A DNA stretch of 64,000 nt, taken from NCBI GenBank assembly GCA_028023455.1, contig JAQFVV010006702.1:186001-250000 (forward strand), given 5' to 3'. Shown piece by piece: positions 46,526-58,970 of this stretch. The notes under the pieces were generated by a model. That model did not search any database, had not been told where the DNA came from, and saw only the letters and a list, made by a program, of their open reading frames with translations. The position numbers and the translations under genes were made by a program. The stretch comes from Epiperipatus broadwayi. Its lineage: Eukaryota; Onychophora; Udeonychophora; Euonychophora; Peripatidae. How positions within the stretch are numbered: the first letter of the stretch is position 1; each line of letters opens with the position of its first letter.

Positions 46526-47611
46526 AAATATACAAACCATTATACAATTACAAATATCCAGTAACGCCCTCTGTTTAAAGATCTATATCTCAATAATAGC
46601 AAACCTTAAAATGATACCACTTTAAGGTTGTATGCTAAACGATGTTAAATATTGAAATACAGACCTACTCAAACACAGAGCATGAAATTTTAAATAAGCA
46701 AACGATCTTAAATTTTGCTAATAAACTAACAAGTTTACAAAGTTATTAAAGACAAACTAAACATTAGATTTTAATCTTTAAATTCCTCCCAAACTATAAA
46801 TGAAAAGAAAGTTACTGTTAACACTAACTGAAATAATTATAGAAAATATACAAACCATTATACAATTACAAATATCCAGTAACGCCCTCTGTTTAAAGAT
46901 CTATATCTCAATAATAGCAAACCTTAAAATGATACCACTTTAAGGTTGTATGCTAAACGATGTTAAATATTGAAATACAGACCTACTCAAACACAGAGCA
47001 TGAAATTTTAAATAAGCAAACGATCTTAAATTTTGCTAATAAACTAACAAGTTTACAAAGTTATTAAAGACAAACTAAACATTAGATTTTAATCTTTAAA
47101 TTCCTCCCAAACTATAAATGAAAAGAAAGTTACTGTTAACACTAACTGAAATAATTATAGAAAATATACAAACCATTATACAATTACAAATATCCAGTAA
47201 CGCCCTCTGTTTAAAGATCTATATCTCAATAATAGCAAACCTTAAAATGATACCACTTTAAGGTTGTATGCTAAACGATGTTAAATATTGAAATACAGAC
47301 CTACTCAAACACAGAGCATGAAATTTTAAATAAGCAAACGATCTTAAATTTTGCTAATAAACTAACAAGTTTACAAAGTTATTAAAGACAAACTAAACAT
47401 TAGATTTTAATCTTTAAATTCCTCCCAAACTATAAATGAAAAGAAAGTTACTGTTAACACTAACTGAAATAATTATAGAAAATATACAAACCATTATACA
47501 ATTACAAATATCCAGTAACGCCCTCTGTTTAAAGATCTATATCTCAATAATAGCAAACCTTAAAATGATACCACTTTAAGGTTGTATGCTAAACGATGTT
47601 AAATATTGAAA
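46526..47611. repeat. 318-bp tandem repeat (satellite-like), 3.4 copies
   Basis: The marker TACAAACCATTATACAAT recurs at 46531, 46849, 47167 and 47485, exactly 318 bp apart. The copies appear identical base for base where I compared them. The fourth breaks off at about 47611 in a (TA)n tract, and the first begins in the (TA)n beside the gypsy 5' end. No open frame. The absence of differences means very recent amplification, gene-conversion homogenisation or an assembly effect. Confidence 0.95.
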
Positions 47612-48945
47612 TATATATATATACTGTAACCAAATGTTTTGGCTCAATGATAGTAAGTTTTATCCAGTGGACCAGTGTGTAAAATTTTAAATTTTAATTA
47701 GTAATAATTTGTTGGATATTGAAAATCAGTGTGTAGAAATCAGTTATAGAGTGAAATGCTTGTGGATTATAATTTTCCAACCAAGCAAAAGCTCATTAAG
47801 AAATATCTTGAAAGTGATGATGATCTTGACTGTGAGACACTGGAAAGTCTGATAGAGTGGATATGAATCTCATAAACATTTTATCACAAGTTCCAGTGGC
47901 AGCTATTTCAAATAATATTTTAATAGTTAAACTAATTTGGAAGCATGAAAATATGTAACACTTTATTATTATTATTAAACAGTAATTAAAAATAAACAAC
48001 AAAATCAATTTATAATTCTTCTAAATTTTCTTTATAAACAATCTTTAAATATATTATAGTTTAATTTAAATTGAAATATAACAGTCTAGATTTTTTTTTC
48101 ACTAGAGAGATAAAAATATTAATTTATTCACATTTTACAGTGATTGGATCATTTAGGACCAATCAGGCATTATAACACAAAGAATAAATACTATAACAAG
48201 TTTGTAGGGGGGGGTCTACTAAGAGATGTAAATCAGAACAAGACTACAACTCTCCATTTATGAAGTAAAATATAAGGAATGAGCTGAAAAATAATAACCT
48301 TGAAAATTAATTTGGATAAAATCTCATGATTATATGGATCTAAACAAAATGGAGTAGAAAATTAATAGCCCTGTAATATTTCGGCATTATTTTTCATCGA
48401 CTGTATGATTCTTAATTGCCTGCTGGAGAAGCTTGAATGACTGCTATTTGGATAAATACTTGCCTCAACATGAACCATTTGAAATGAAAAACAATACCAG
48501 AAAATGTAAGCAATTGTTTTTGCTTTCTTTATCTTAATCAATTGTCAGAATTAATAATAGCACAAAAATTATTTAGATTGAAGAGAAAAAGATTAAAGTG
48601 TTTTGATTTTTGCGCCACTATTAAGCATAAATCTGAAAAAGATGTTGTTTATAAATTGTCATATCAATAAAAATAACTAAATAATTTTGAAAAAAAGTTT
48701 TAAGAGAGATAATAATTAAACTAAAAAGTCATTTTTAAATCATATAAAATTTAGTCAATTTAAAAAGAAAAATGCATAACTTATGTCTTATTTTCATTAG
48801 AGAATAAACTCATCTGCTAGTGGTATTTGGCGCTAATTTGTGTAGCTGGTGAAAATAGAGAAATGACAGAAAAATAATAATAATATCAATGCCAAGTATA
48901 TTTTATTAATAATGGCTTACTATTGACCCAATTCTTCTTAACATT
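47612..48945. other. AT-rich DNA, no gene established
   Basis: A ~36-codon acidic frame (ESDDDLDCETLESLIEWI, near 47800-47869) is the only stretch with coding-like composition. It is too short to assign. Otherwise nothing. Confidence 0.4.
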
Positions 48946-49458
48946 ATTAAACACATATGAATTTGCTGATAGAAGTGGATAAATAAATATTTATTTATTT
49001 TTATCTTGATTATGCAACATATAAATTAGTAATACTTTAAATGTTTAAAATTGCCCAGATTATTTAAAATTGTGACAGATATTACCATGGATGGAAAAAC
49101 AAAGTAAACAAATCCATAAATGATTTTAAAAGTTTGTTTTAAAGATCGTAATAAACCTATTTTAATTGTGCTGCATTTGGAAAAGAGTAAGTTATAGATT
49201 AATTAAAAACGCCTAAAAGATCGTATTTATAATGGAATATTTATAATGGAATATTTTCTTCTTGGTATAACTAAACACATCTTAATTGAATGATAGAAAG
49301 GAAGTGAAATGAGTATTCATTTATTTTTATCTTTATTGAATAACTTGCAAAGTAATAATATTTTAAACTGTTTTAAAATCACCTAGATTATTTAAAAGTA
49401 TGATAGAGCTTCGCACGGATAGAAAAACAAAATAAACAAATTAATAAATAATTTTAAA
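48946..49458. repeat. Diverged tandem duplication, ~315-bp period
   Basis: Segments around 48950-49140 and 49265-49455 share, in order, AACACAT..GAAT, a TTATTTTTATCTT..TT run, AGATTATTTAAAA and GGATGGAAAAACAAAGTAAACAAAT / GGATAGAAAAACAAAATAAACAAAT. They are two diverged copies of one unit with no coding capacity. Confidence 0.65.
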
Positions 49459-49711
49459 CCAATTTTTATTGCCTTTGGAAAGTATTTGGATATCGTCTTG
49501 CTATAATGACATCAGTACATAAACCAACAATTAATTTTATTGCCTTTGGAAAGTATTTGAATATCGTCTTGCTATAACGACATCAGTACATAAACCAACA
49601 ATTGATTTTATTGTCTTTGGAAAGTCTTTAAATATCGTCTCATGACGTTGATATTAGTACATAAACCGATAAATGATTTATTGCCTTTGGAAAGTATTTG
49701 AATTTTGTCTG
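49459..49711. repeat. 71-bp tandem repeat, ~3.4 copies
   Basis: The unit ATTGCCTTTGGAAAGTATTT ... ATATCGTCTTGCTATAA.GACATCAGTACATAAACC recurs with GCC/GTC at 49471, 49542, 49613 and 49683 (periods 71, 71, 70). The third unit is the most diverged. Confidence 0.9.
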
Positions 49712-50019
49712 AAGAATGTCTCACTATTGAACCGGATAATCAATGTATATATTTACTTAGGAATATTTGCTTATAATATCCATTTTCTTGTCCTTTTTCA
49801 CATAAGAACAGATCAAACTTTATCTACTAAGATAAAGTCCAATGGGAGAAAATGTAATGTTTGTTTATTTTTGTTATTGCTATATATAATATTGTAATGT
49901 TTTTTTTTCTTTCATGTGTTATTCAGGCATTAGTTTTTTATTTATTTATATATTTTATGATGATATAAAATGTACTTAGTAAGGATATAGAGATGTATAA
50001 AGAAATATATACATCTAAT

Positions 50020-50051
<32 letters not shown>

Positions 50052-53000
50052 TGATTTTTCCAATTAAGGGAAACATAATATTGAATATCATTATCTGGTA
50101 AGAAAGAGAAATATTTATCTCTTGCATTGCTAAACAGATGTTAATATTATATTGAGGAGGGGAACAAACATACCCAAACTTGTCAAAATTATACACAATA
50201 ATGACACAATTGTTCTATTATATAAAATAATTTAATAAGCATTTCTTTTATTGCTTAATTTGCCCTATGAAAGAACATGTCCACTTTAAATACAAAATGT
50301 AGGTTAATCTTCCTTGTTTACATGTGCATGACTTGCTATAACAAAATATAATTGTTGTTTTAAAATAATTAATGATCATTTGAGATATATTTTGGTGGTT
50401 TGTTTATAAAACATTAATAGTTTCTGCATTGTGAAATAAAATATTTATATTTCCACTTTTATTATTAGTGTTGTTTTACCTTGCTATTGTATTGATCGGT
50501 TTTGTGACAGCTTTTTAGCTGATAAGTATATGCCACATAGCATGGCATCAAATATAATAATATTAATATTATGCATGGGCTGATGGAGAATTCCTCATTG
50601 CAGATTAAATGAGAGGATGATTTTGTTGAGGCTGATTAATAGTTAGTGCTTAGAGCATAGTTAATCCCCAGAGAAGATGATCCCCATGGTCTGAATTCTA
50701 TTTTCCATGATGTGGCACTGCCTGCACTTTTATACCTATGAAGGTATTGGAATTGGCCATATTATTATACAACTATCATGTTGTTTTGTAGAGCCTCCCT
50801 TTATTGTTAGATCCCTCATGAAGTTATATAGTTAGTTTTCCACCATGTATGGTGAAGTTTAGAATTTCAAAATCAAATAGCAAGGATAAGATAAAGTCAG
50901 ATTAAGGGACACTGATATATCTATAGTGTTTGTCTAATTGGAATAGTGTCTTTATGATGTTGTGTAATCTTCATCAGTTTATAGATGAACCAACCAAAAC
51001 TTACTAGTGTTTGTAGAACTTCTATATGAAAGAGCAAGGGATGTGCATGGACAATGTTGATTTATCTTCATCAAACAGTAATTTACTGATGGATCAGTAA
51101 TATCAGTTAACTATTAAATGATTAGGTTGTGGACATAGGCAATGTTTTGGTGTCATATGTGCATTTAACTTATAATGTCTGTTCCACATCAATACAATGA
51201 ATTTTTTATAGTAAATGATAATAAATTATTAATTGTGCTGCATATGATAATTGCCCTTATCATATTCTAATAAATCAAACAGCTACAGTTTACTATACTA
51301 AATTATAACTTAAAGTTTTTACATTTAAAAAGTTGTGTATATCCAAAAGACATAAATACATTTTGTTTACAATTTAAATGCTAAGTTAGCTCAAATAAGG
51401 TTTAAATATCTTATTCTACCAGATAGAATAATAAAGAAACATATCCAAAATGTTTGTCATATTAGTTTGTCATTACTTACCACATAATTAATTCCCATCC
51501 CTGATTTTAGTTAATGGATTTATCTTGTTTCATGTAATGTGTCTGATATGGACTTGTAAATAATGTAAATAAATCTTGTTGTGTTAAAATTTTATTTAGT
51601 TGTCAGTAGTCTTATTGCTAATCAACATGCACATACACTCATTATTATTGTTATTGCTATCGACATATCCTATGATTATATGGAAATCATCATTGAACAA
51701 TATGGTATAAGTCACTACATGTTGGTATATCAGAATAATTTTGTGAAGCCCTATAATTTATGAGTATATCATTATTTAATAATCAGAATACTGGTAAACT
51801 AGAGTGTATTGTTTTAAATGGTATACTAAAAGATTAAACACTTAATATTGGTTTAATCAGTTTATTTGAATCTGCAGATCTATCATTCACTGATCTTGAT
51901 CACATTGTTAATATTTATTTGAGAAAAGGAAGTTAGTAAGTTATTGTGGTTAGCTATTGAAAAGTTATTTATATTTCTTGAAGCTCCAAGTATATAATAG
52001 TTATGGAGTTTATAAATTTTCTTTGAAATTAATAAATACCGTATGTTAATTCAATTTGGTATTAAGAGCTGTTTTGTGCATCATATTTGGGTAATGGCAA
52101 AATCCCTCTCACTGACCCAAGTATATCTTGTATAGCAACCTTTAAATTATGTGAACCCTGAGAAGAATAAGTTATATTAATTTGCAATGTAGAATCTGAG
52201 TTTATGGTAAATTTTATATTTAGTTATTTATTGTAGTTGGATTGGAGTTATGTTACATTCACTATTTTATAAAAGTCAACCAAACTTTAAAGTATCAATT
52301 GCTTCTTTTGTCTGAAATGTATAGCTTGTTTTGACTTTATGGTGAATATTCTGGTTTTGTTAAGCTTGGAATCCGTATTTTATTTAGTTGTCTTATTATC
52401 ATTTAATTCAATATCAAATTTAGAGTTCTGGACATCATCTTTCATCATCATCATTCTTCTCATCTGTCATTTCAATCTTTCTTTATTCTTCTTTCATCCT
52501 ACTTCATTATCCTAATTAACTCATCATTCATTAGCTCTTATTCCATTATCATCTTAATCATCCTTTAACTCTTATACATCTTCATTCTTTTCTCTTCATT
52601 CTCAGACTCATTTCATTTTATTATTTAATTATTACTTATTTTCATCATCCATTTAGTCATCTACATCCTAATTTACTTATTGCTTAATTTATACTTTTAA
52701 TTTTATATTCATTCCATTGATCTTATTATTATTTATTTATTGGTTTGACCAATGTTAGGTTTATTTCATAACCTTTTGTTTGTTTGCTTGTTCGTGGATT
52801 TTGATGCAAGTTTGACCAGAAATTATTAATCACCTTGTAATCTTCTCTAAGTTTATAGTTTCATGTGACCTTAGTCAATAAAGAAGTCATCTCTTTAGTT
52901 TAACATTTATTTTTAGGCGTATATTCTAGATTAGTTGGAGTTAGGAAGGTTACAGAGAAAGATATGGTTTCCAAATGTGTAATTGGATTAGTTAGATTAG

Positions 53001-53094
53001 TGGGAAAGCTACAGGGGAGATTATAGCACCTAAAATGTGCGGTATGATTCATTTATGATTACAGCAATTTAGGAGAAGGCTACAATATATATAT
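49712..53094. other. AT-rich DNA, no gene seen; microsatellite and pyrimidine tract
   Basis: Contains (CA)n(TA)n at 50021-50051. A strongly pyrimidine-biased stretch of about 300 bp (52430-52740) is rich in TCATC, TTCTT and CATTC on the plus strand. No coding exon is recognised. Confidence 0.45.
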
Positions 53095-53098
53095 ATAT

Positions 53099-55132
53099 TA
53101 TAACGATCGAAATGAAAGTGAAGATCGAATCTAACCGCAAAAACAATATCTGCAACTACCAGGGCACCTTCTAGGCATTTAAACCTAGAAAAATTTATAG
53201 AGTAGGCAGATACGCGCTGTTAAGATTCCACTTTATCTAAATATTCCGATCGTTAGCCCATGTCACTAGCTCAACGGAGACGCAGAGATAAAAATCTATA
53301 AATTTTATATCTTAAATATAAAAGGCTAAAAGCCACTGCCAGAAATTAACACATAAAAATATTTATTTACGCACATATAAAATCATTCTAAATTCGAGGA
53401 ATAGGTTTAACATTTTTAGATTTTTATATTACTCTTTAATTGTACATTTACATAAATTTCAATGAGTTTAATATTTTATTTAGATGGTCAAGTATGAATA
53501 GACTACATAGATTTGCATTTGAAAATAAAACATTCTATCCCTATTTAACCTTAGGCTAAAATTCGCAGTCAAACTGGCATCAATCCATCTGATACATTTA
53601 TGTATTCAATGTAGCATGAAAATACAACAGCACAAATATACTATACTGTCAGGAATGGAAATCTAACAGTATAATTAGAGAAAACATTGACTCTTGTCCA
53701 ATACAGGAATATGACGTCTGTATAGCAAGAAGAACAATAAAATAAAAACTCCATAGGAAGGGACCACGATCCTTTTGCCGACTTACAATCCCATCCATAG
53801 GCAAAGGGTTGGTGCAGTGTATTCAGCGATTCTGCACGTAGCGAAACTTATACTACATCTACTAATTACACAAATATATCCAATCCATTGACCCAATTCA
53901 ACAACGACACAAATAACCTAAGATTACCCTCCCCTAATATAACTTTACAAATCTATATAGCCATTCACGCCCGACTTAAATTTAACATTTAAATACATTC
54001 ACACAAATGCATTTTATAAAATTTGTTTTAAAATGTTGAGTACAGATCAGCTGCACAGACTCCACGGTCAAAAAACATTCCAAATTAAACACAACTGATC
54101 AAAATACAAAGTCCTCGATAAACGTCACTTGCATAGGGAATATACAAATCCCATTAGCATTCGTCGTAAGATGCTTGCAGTGATATCGTTGACATATATT
54201 CTAATCGAATGTGAAAACCATCACATTATCAACCACTAACGAATCTATGCAACGTCTATACCCAACCTTAAATTCCCTCATTTAAATTTTAAACAATAAA
54301 TAATTTATACAATAAGAAAAAAAAAATGGAAATGATTTTTATCAATCGGAAAACATATAAAATTAAACATTATTAATTTGATTTTAAACTTTAAAAAAAG
54401 TCAGATAGAAGTTCATAAGCTTGAACGAAAGTTCTTAATTATTTTTCAATTTAGAGTTCATGTCAATTTAGCTTACGGTAGAAGAGTCCAGGTTCCTGTT
54501 TTTAATTCCTGCGACGTCTCCATTGGAAGATAATGTTCTGGAGGTAGCATTAGCTGGTTCCATTCTTGTATCACAGTCTTTTCATTTTATATATTTTTTT
54601 AAAACAAACAAAAAAAATGAGAGAGAACGGTAAGTGCGTCCTACCGTTCTCATCAAATCAAGTCCGAAAAAACTGTATTTCCCTTTTTATATTAATCCAC
54701 ACGGATTGACTGAACAAAGACGTCACTAATCCAAATTTTCGTTCGGGTCCGGGCTGAGGCTTGGTGCTTCCATTGGTCAAGCTAATTTCTTTTTATTTTC
54801 TTATCTATCTTTCATCAGATCATTTTAATTATACAAGAGCCCAAAGCTAGCTTGCTTTTCAAACAATTTATAAACAATCATTTCCATTTACAGATTACAT
54901 TAATTAATACCTGTTTTTATTTTTAAATCTTGTACTTTTTTTTTTATAAAAAAAGTACGTTCAAATACTTATTTGTTTTTTTAAAAAAAAAAAATTTTTA
55001 AAGTTTGGCATCTGTGCGAATGTATACGTTTAACAAACATTTTAATTTTAGCATTTAGTTTTTTACTTTTATTTGCGAACTTTTAAGTTTTTATTTTAAA
55101 TTAATGTAACGACATATTTATATATCGTTACA
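53099..55132 (-). mobile_element. Solo LTR, ~2.03 kb
   Basis: On the minus strand it starts TGTAACGATAT and ends TCGATCGTTATA, the same terminal signature as the LTRs at 21774-25213. It is flanked by ATAT (53095-53098 and 55133-55136) inside a (TA)n tract. A minus-strand TATA box (TATAAAAAGGG) is at about 54681-54691. No internal region, PBS or second LTR is present, so it is probably the product of LTR-LTR recombination. Its composition (more CpG, more G+C) differs from the flanks. Confidence 0.8.
54681..54691 (-). promoter_or_regulatory. TATA box of the solo LTR
   Basis: The minus strand reads TATAAAAAGGG, matching the position class and orientation of the TATA boxes in the 21.8-25.2 kb LTRs. 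Confidence 0.5.
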
Positions 55133-55136
55133 ATAT

Positions 55137-55443
55137 ATATGCTTCCAATCTGGGGGTTGTGACAAAATCAAACCTATGGATTTCTCCTTATGTCCTGTCT
55201 TGCAGATAGTTGAGCTTCCCAGGAACTTCTTTGTATAAAAAGGCCTCTGCACATTGGTGACATCCATGCCATACCTAAACACTTTTCTCTAAGCACTGCC
55301 CTAAAAAAGGGGTCTTAGATTTCATTTTTCGTCCAGAAGCACAAACTCATTTTGATTTCTTTGCCATTATGTCAGTATCGCCACTTCTTCATTTATTATT
55401 TCTTTGACTTCATGACCCAGTTTTGATGTTATAATATTAAAAT
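55137..55443. other. Unassigned DNA
   Basis: Nothing recognised between the solo LTR and the 51-bp duplication. Confidence 0.5.
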
Positions 55444-55545
55444 TGCACTCTTTTCAAATATATATATATAAGCCAAATACTACTAGCTTATTAATGCACT
55501 CTTTTCAAATATATATATATAAGCCAAATACTACTAGCTTATTAA
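55444..55545. repeat. 51-bp exact tandem duplication
   Basis: TGCACTCTTTTCAAATATAT ... ACTACTAGCTTATTAA occurs twice head to tail with no difference, explaining the repeated 17-residue block in the frame at 55443. Confidence 0.95.
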
Positions 55546-56310
55546 TGAATAATGTTATTTCAGTCGTATTATACAATCCCACCATCGTAATTTATTATTT
55601 TGTATTTAAGAGTATCTGCCTTGAGGAAAATCAAGCGTTCTGTCTTTTAAATGTTAATTAAAAGAATTTTCAATAAATATTTTGTCTATATAATCAAATA
55701 TAATTTTTCAAATGTCCCCAAAATAATATGTTGATCACCACATTTCAGAACTGTAAACCAAAGTATTAATAGCAATATTATGTAATCTTTTTAATAAACG
55801 ATTGGTAGCTTAATACTGTACCCACCATAGATGTATGTTAATGTATATATACAATTTAGATGATAAAAGAGCATATGAAAATTGTCAGCGTGAATCCAAA
55901 TATGTAATTATCTACCATTTGATAGACTGCTCATTCACACACACATTAATATATATAATTAATTCATTATATTAAACTATATTTTTATTAACTAATTTGT
56001 TTGAGTAGTTCAAATTCTTTTTACTCCACTTCCACATGTACAACCATGTGTATGCATATTTTAGTTTAGTTATAATGCAGTTAACATCTAAGTTTCATAA
56101 TTTTCTCCACTCTGCTAGTGGGCTGGATTTTAGAATAAATTTTCATGTGCCATCATTATATGTTATTCATCAGGTGTTTGATCTGGGGCTTAGGGAGTGG
56201 GTTCGAATCTAGGTTGGTCCCTGACCTAAATCTCAGGCATGACTGGGTTTGAAGTATATTTTTTGAGTTCTGCTCATGTTAGATGGATAAACATGTTTTG
56301 ACCGATACAA
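55546..56310. other. AT-rich DNA, no gene seen
   Basis: A B-box-like GGTTCGAATCT lies at 56207-56217, but no A box or tRNA fold accompanies it. Confidence 0.45.
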
Positions 56311-56883
56311 TATATAAAAAATAGATTTGGACAATGATTGTTATCAGTAGATTAAATTAAGAAAAAAGATACTTTCCTCTCCACAAAAGAAAATAATTAT
56401 ATCATTAATTAAATTGAAAAACATAGTAGTTACTCCAGAAGTAAAAAACCCACACTAATTGAATATATGATAGTATAAAAGGGGCAATATAATATTTTAA
56501 GGTGCACTTCCATTCTAAAGAATACTGGTCATTGCAGAAAAGGAAGAATTTCCAATCCAGGTATCATTTAGCCTAAAGAATGAATCCACGGGCCTAAGAA
56601 CTTTTTAAATGTTATATTTGATTTTATTATTATTTTATGTGTCATATAATATTATACACATATAATTTATTGTATTACATAAGAAGGTTTTATGTTAGAT
56701 TTTATAAATATGTTTGCTATTCATTAAAATAGAAAATATTGTTTTACTATGAGTTGCTTATTAAATTTATTATGGTTATTGGTTAAGATCATAATAGCAA
56801 GATTTATATCTAATAGCTCTCATCTTAAATTAAAACTTCTAATTAGGAAATTTGTCTAGCACTTTATCCTCTGAGGTAAGACA
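56311..56883 (+). repeat. 5' LTR fragment of the decayed gypsy element
   Basis: Aligns with the 3' LTR from about 59085 onward and lacks the first ~95 bp. It holds the uninterrupted (empty) version of the site where the 3' LTR carries the foldback insertion, near 56811-56823. Confidence 0.75.
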
Positions 56884-57299
56884 AAAGAAAATTTAGTGCA
56901 GTTGCTTAAAATTGTGAGAAAAGAAAGAATTTATAAAGAAAGAAAACTGTCACATTCAATAAAACTTGCAGTTGACTAAAACTTTGAAGGAGTGTTTTAT
57001 AAAAAAAGAAATTTAAGATAGGCAGGTGAAGATAAATAATTTTAACATGACTGCCATGTCTGGTCAGTAGTAAAGTCATAAATTTAATAAAAAAAATTAT
57101 GCAATCCAAATAAGCTGATGTTGAAATGATCTGAAAATTAAATAGCTATTTTAATTCTACTTTTACCTGCCGTGTTGCTAAACTGTATTTTAGAAATGAT
57201 TTGATTTTCAGCAATTTAAAAAAATCTTGTGATTTTAAAGATTTAAGAAGAGAGGATATTCTTGATAAATTTATTTAGGATATATATATATATATGGTA

Positions 57300-58760
57300 G
57301 ACAAATTCCATCAACAAACTATTGGCCAAAAAGGATTTTATCTATAAAGAAGCAATTCAGATAGGGATAACTTATGAGTTAGTCTTAGGTCAAGTAAGAA
57401 ATTTCCAGATACTAAAACTAACCAATAAATTAGAAAAAAATCAAAAAAAAAAAAATTAATTTCAAATACTATTGAAAAAAATAAATGCAAAAAAATTCAA
57501 ATATTTTTTCTGCAGTAAAACAGGTTAATGGGTATACAAATACAAATGGGTAAATGTATAATGCAATAAATGGAATTATAAAGGCTATTTAAAAATGTGT
57601 AAAATGAAAATAATACAAATAGAACAGTTATAATGGCTATTATTATTAACTTCATAAAAATAAAAAAATTGAAAAACAAGAAAATGGAAATCAATAGCAA
57701 AACACATTTCTATAATAGGAAATAATGACTAGGAAAAATTACATGAAAAATTAAATTTAAATCATGCATATACAACTTATGATAACAAGAAAAGTGAATG
57801 AGAGCAAAATTCAAAAGGCAGGATTAGTTAAAATGCATGTAAATATCAATAGTAAAAATGTAATTGTAAAATTATGCATCATAGAGAAAAATATTAATCC
57901 AATAATAGGGCATCAGTGGTATAAGCCCCTAGGGATAGAATTTTGCATAAAAATATTGAAATTGAAGAGATAATAAAACTAGCATATCTAAAAAAATTTT
58001 CAGCAAAATTATATGAAATAAACACTTCTCCAGTAAAATTAATGATAATGGTAAGCCAACTATCCACAAACCTAAAAAAGTTTTCTCAAAATTGAATCCA
58101 GATATTAAGGTATTAAAAAGGGTGAGTCGGCCACCAAAACAACATTATGTTAAGAAAAATATACACTAAGTTTCCTGAGACTGTGAGACCATGGTGGAGA
58201 ATCCATTTAGACTATAGTATTATAAGGGACTATAATATTGCTAACAGTAAATACATATTTGAAATGTGTTGATTTCTTGTTAATGAAAATCACCAGCTCA
58301 GAAAAATCATATAAGGCTTCTATAAAAAAAAATTTTATCATGAAAGTCCAGCAGTTAGTTTTAGCACCATAGTATTATTCTGTTAAAATGGATTTACTTA
58401 AAGGACTATTAAGCAATTGAAAATGATGGGTAATAAATCCAGTAATATAGGTACCTAAGGCTTTCTATATGTCAATGTTTTACCAACATTCAACACTTTC
58501 CACAAACACTCCAACAGATGTATTAATTGGAAAAAGAATTAAGATTAAATTGATCCTTTTGCTAACAAAAACTAAAAACTAAAACAGTAGTAAAATATAG
58601 GAAACTAAATAAAAAATTAATGATAATGTTTGAGATCAAGACAGTTTAAGAAAAAGTTGGATTAATGGAAAAATAGAAGCTGTGAATTCTAATAACATTG
58701 TAAAAGTAAAGGCAGAGGATGGTAGTTAATATAGATGTCAAATAAATCATATCCACTGAA
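57300..58760 (+). pseudogene. Gag-Pol remnants of the decayed gypsy element
   Basis: Three recognisable blocks occur in order on the plus strand. Near 57350-57415, KEAIQIGITYELVLGQVRNF resembles the EAIEIA..E..AK motif at the end of the gag capsid region. At 57764-57976, a frame includes IIGHQWYKPLGIEF, like the GRDWL..LG region after the protease. At about 58485-58620, HSTLSTNTPTDVLIGKRIKI resembles the C-terminal integrase HSTTGVSPAELLFGRR motif, followed by a GKIEAVNSNNIVKVKAEDG block of the integrase C-terminal domain. Reverse transcriptase, RNase H and most of the integrase are deleted or unrecognisable. Confidence 0.65.
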
Positions 58761-58970
58761 ATGAAATACAGAAGCAGAAGACTACATAATTCAACACGAA
58801 GAGATGACTAAACAAACATTGGTACAATTTTAAGAGGAAACAGAGCAAGCAAAAATACTTAGACCAGAAAACCAGAGAAGCAAACAAAGAAAGTAAAAAA
58901 ACCCAATAATTAGGTTTGCAATTAAGATTAGTGTAAAAAAAATAGTACTTCTGGAGTAGAGGGGAATAAT

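Noticed and set aside
46526-47611. CRISPR array
   Set aside because: The 318-bp repeats abut directly without spacers and the DNA is eukaryotic.
47796-48008. 70-codon minus-strand ORF and a 36-codon acidic plus-strand frame
   Set aside because: No motif, no context and low-complexity composition.
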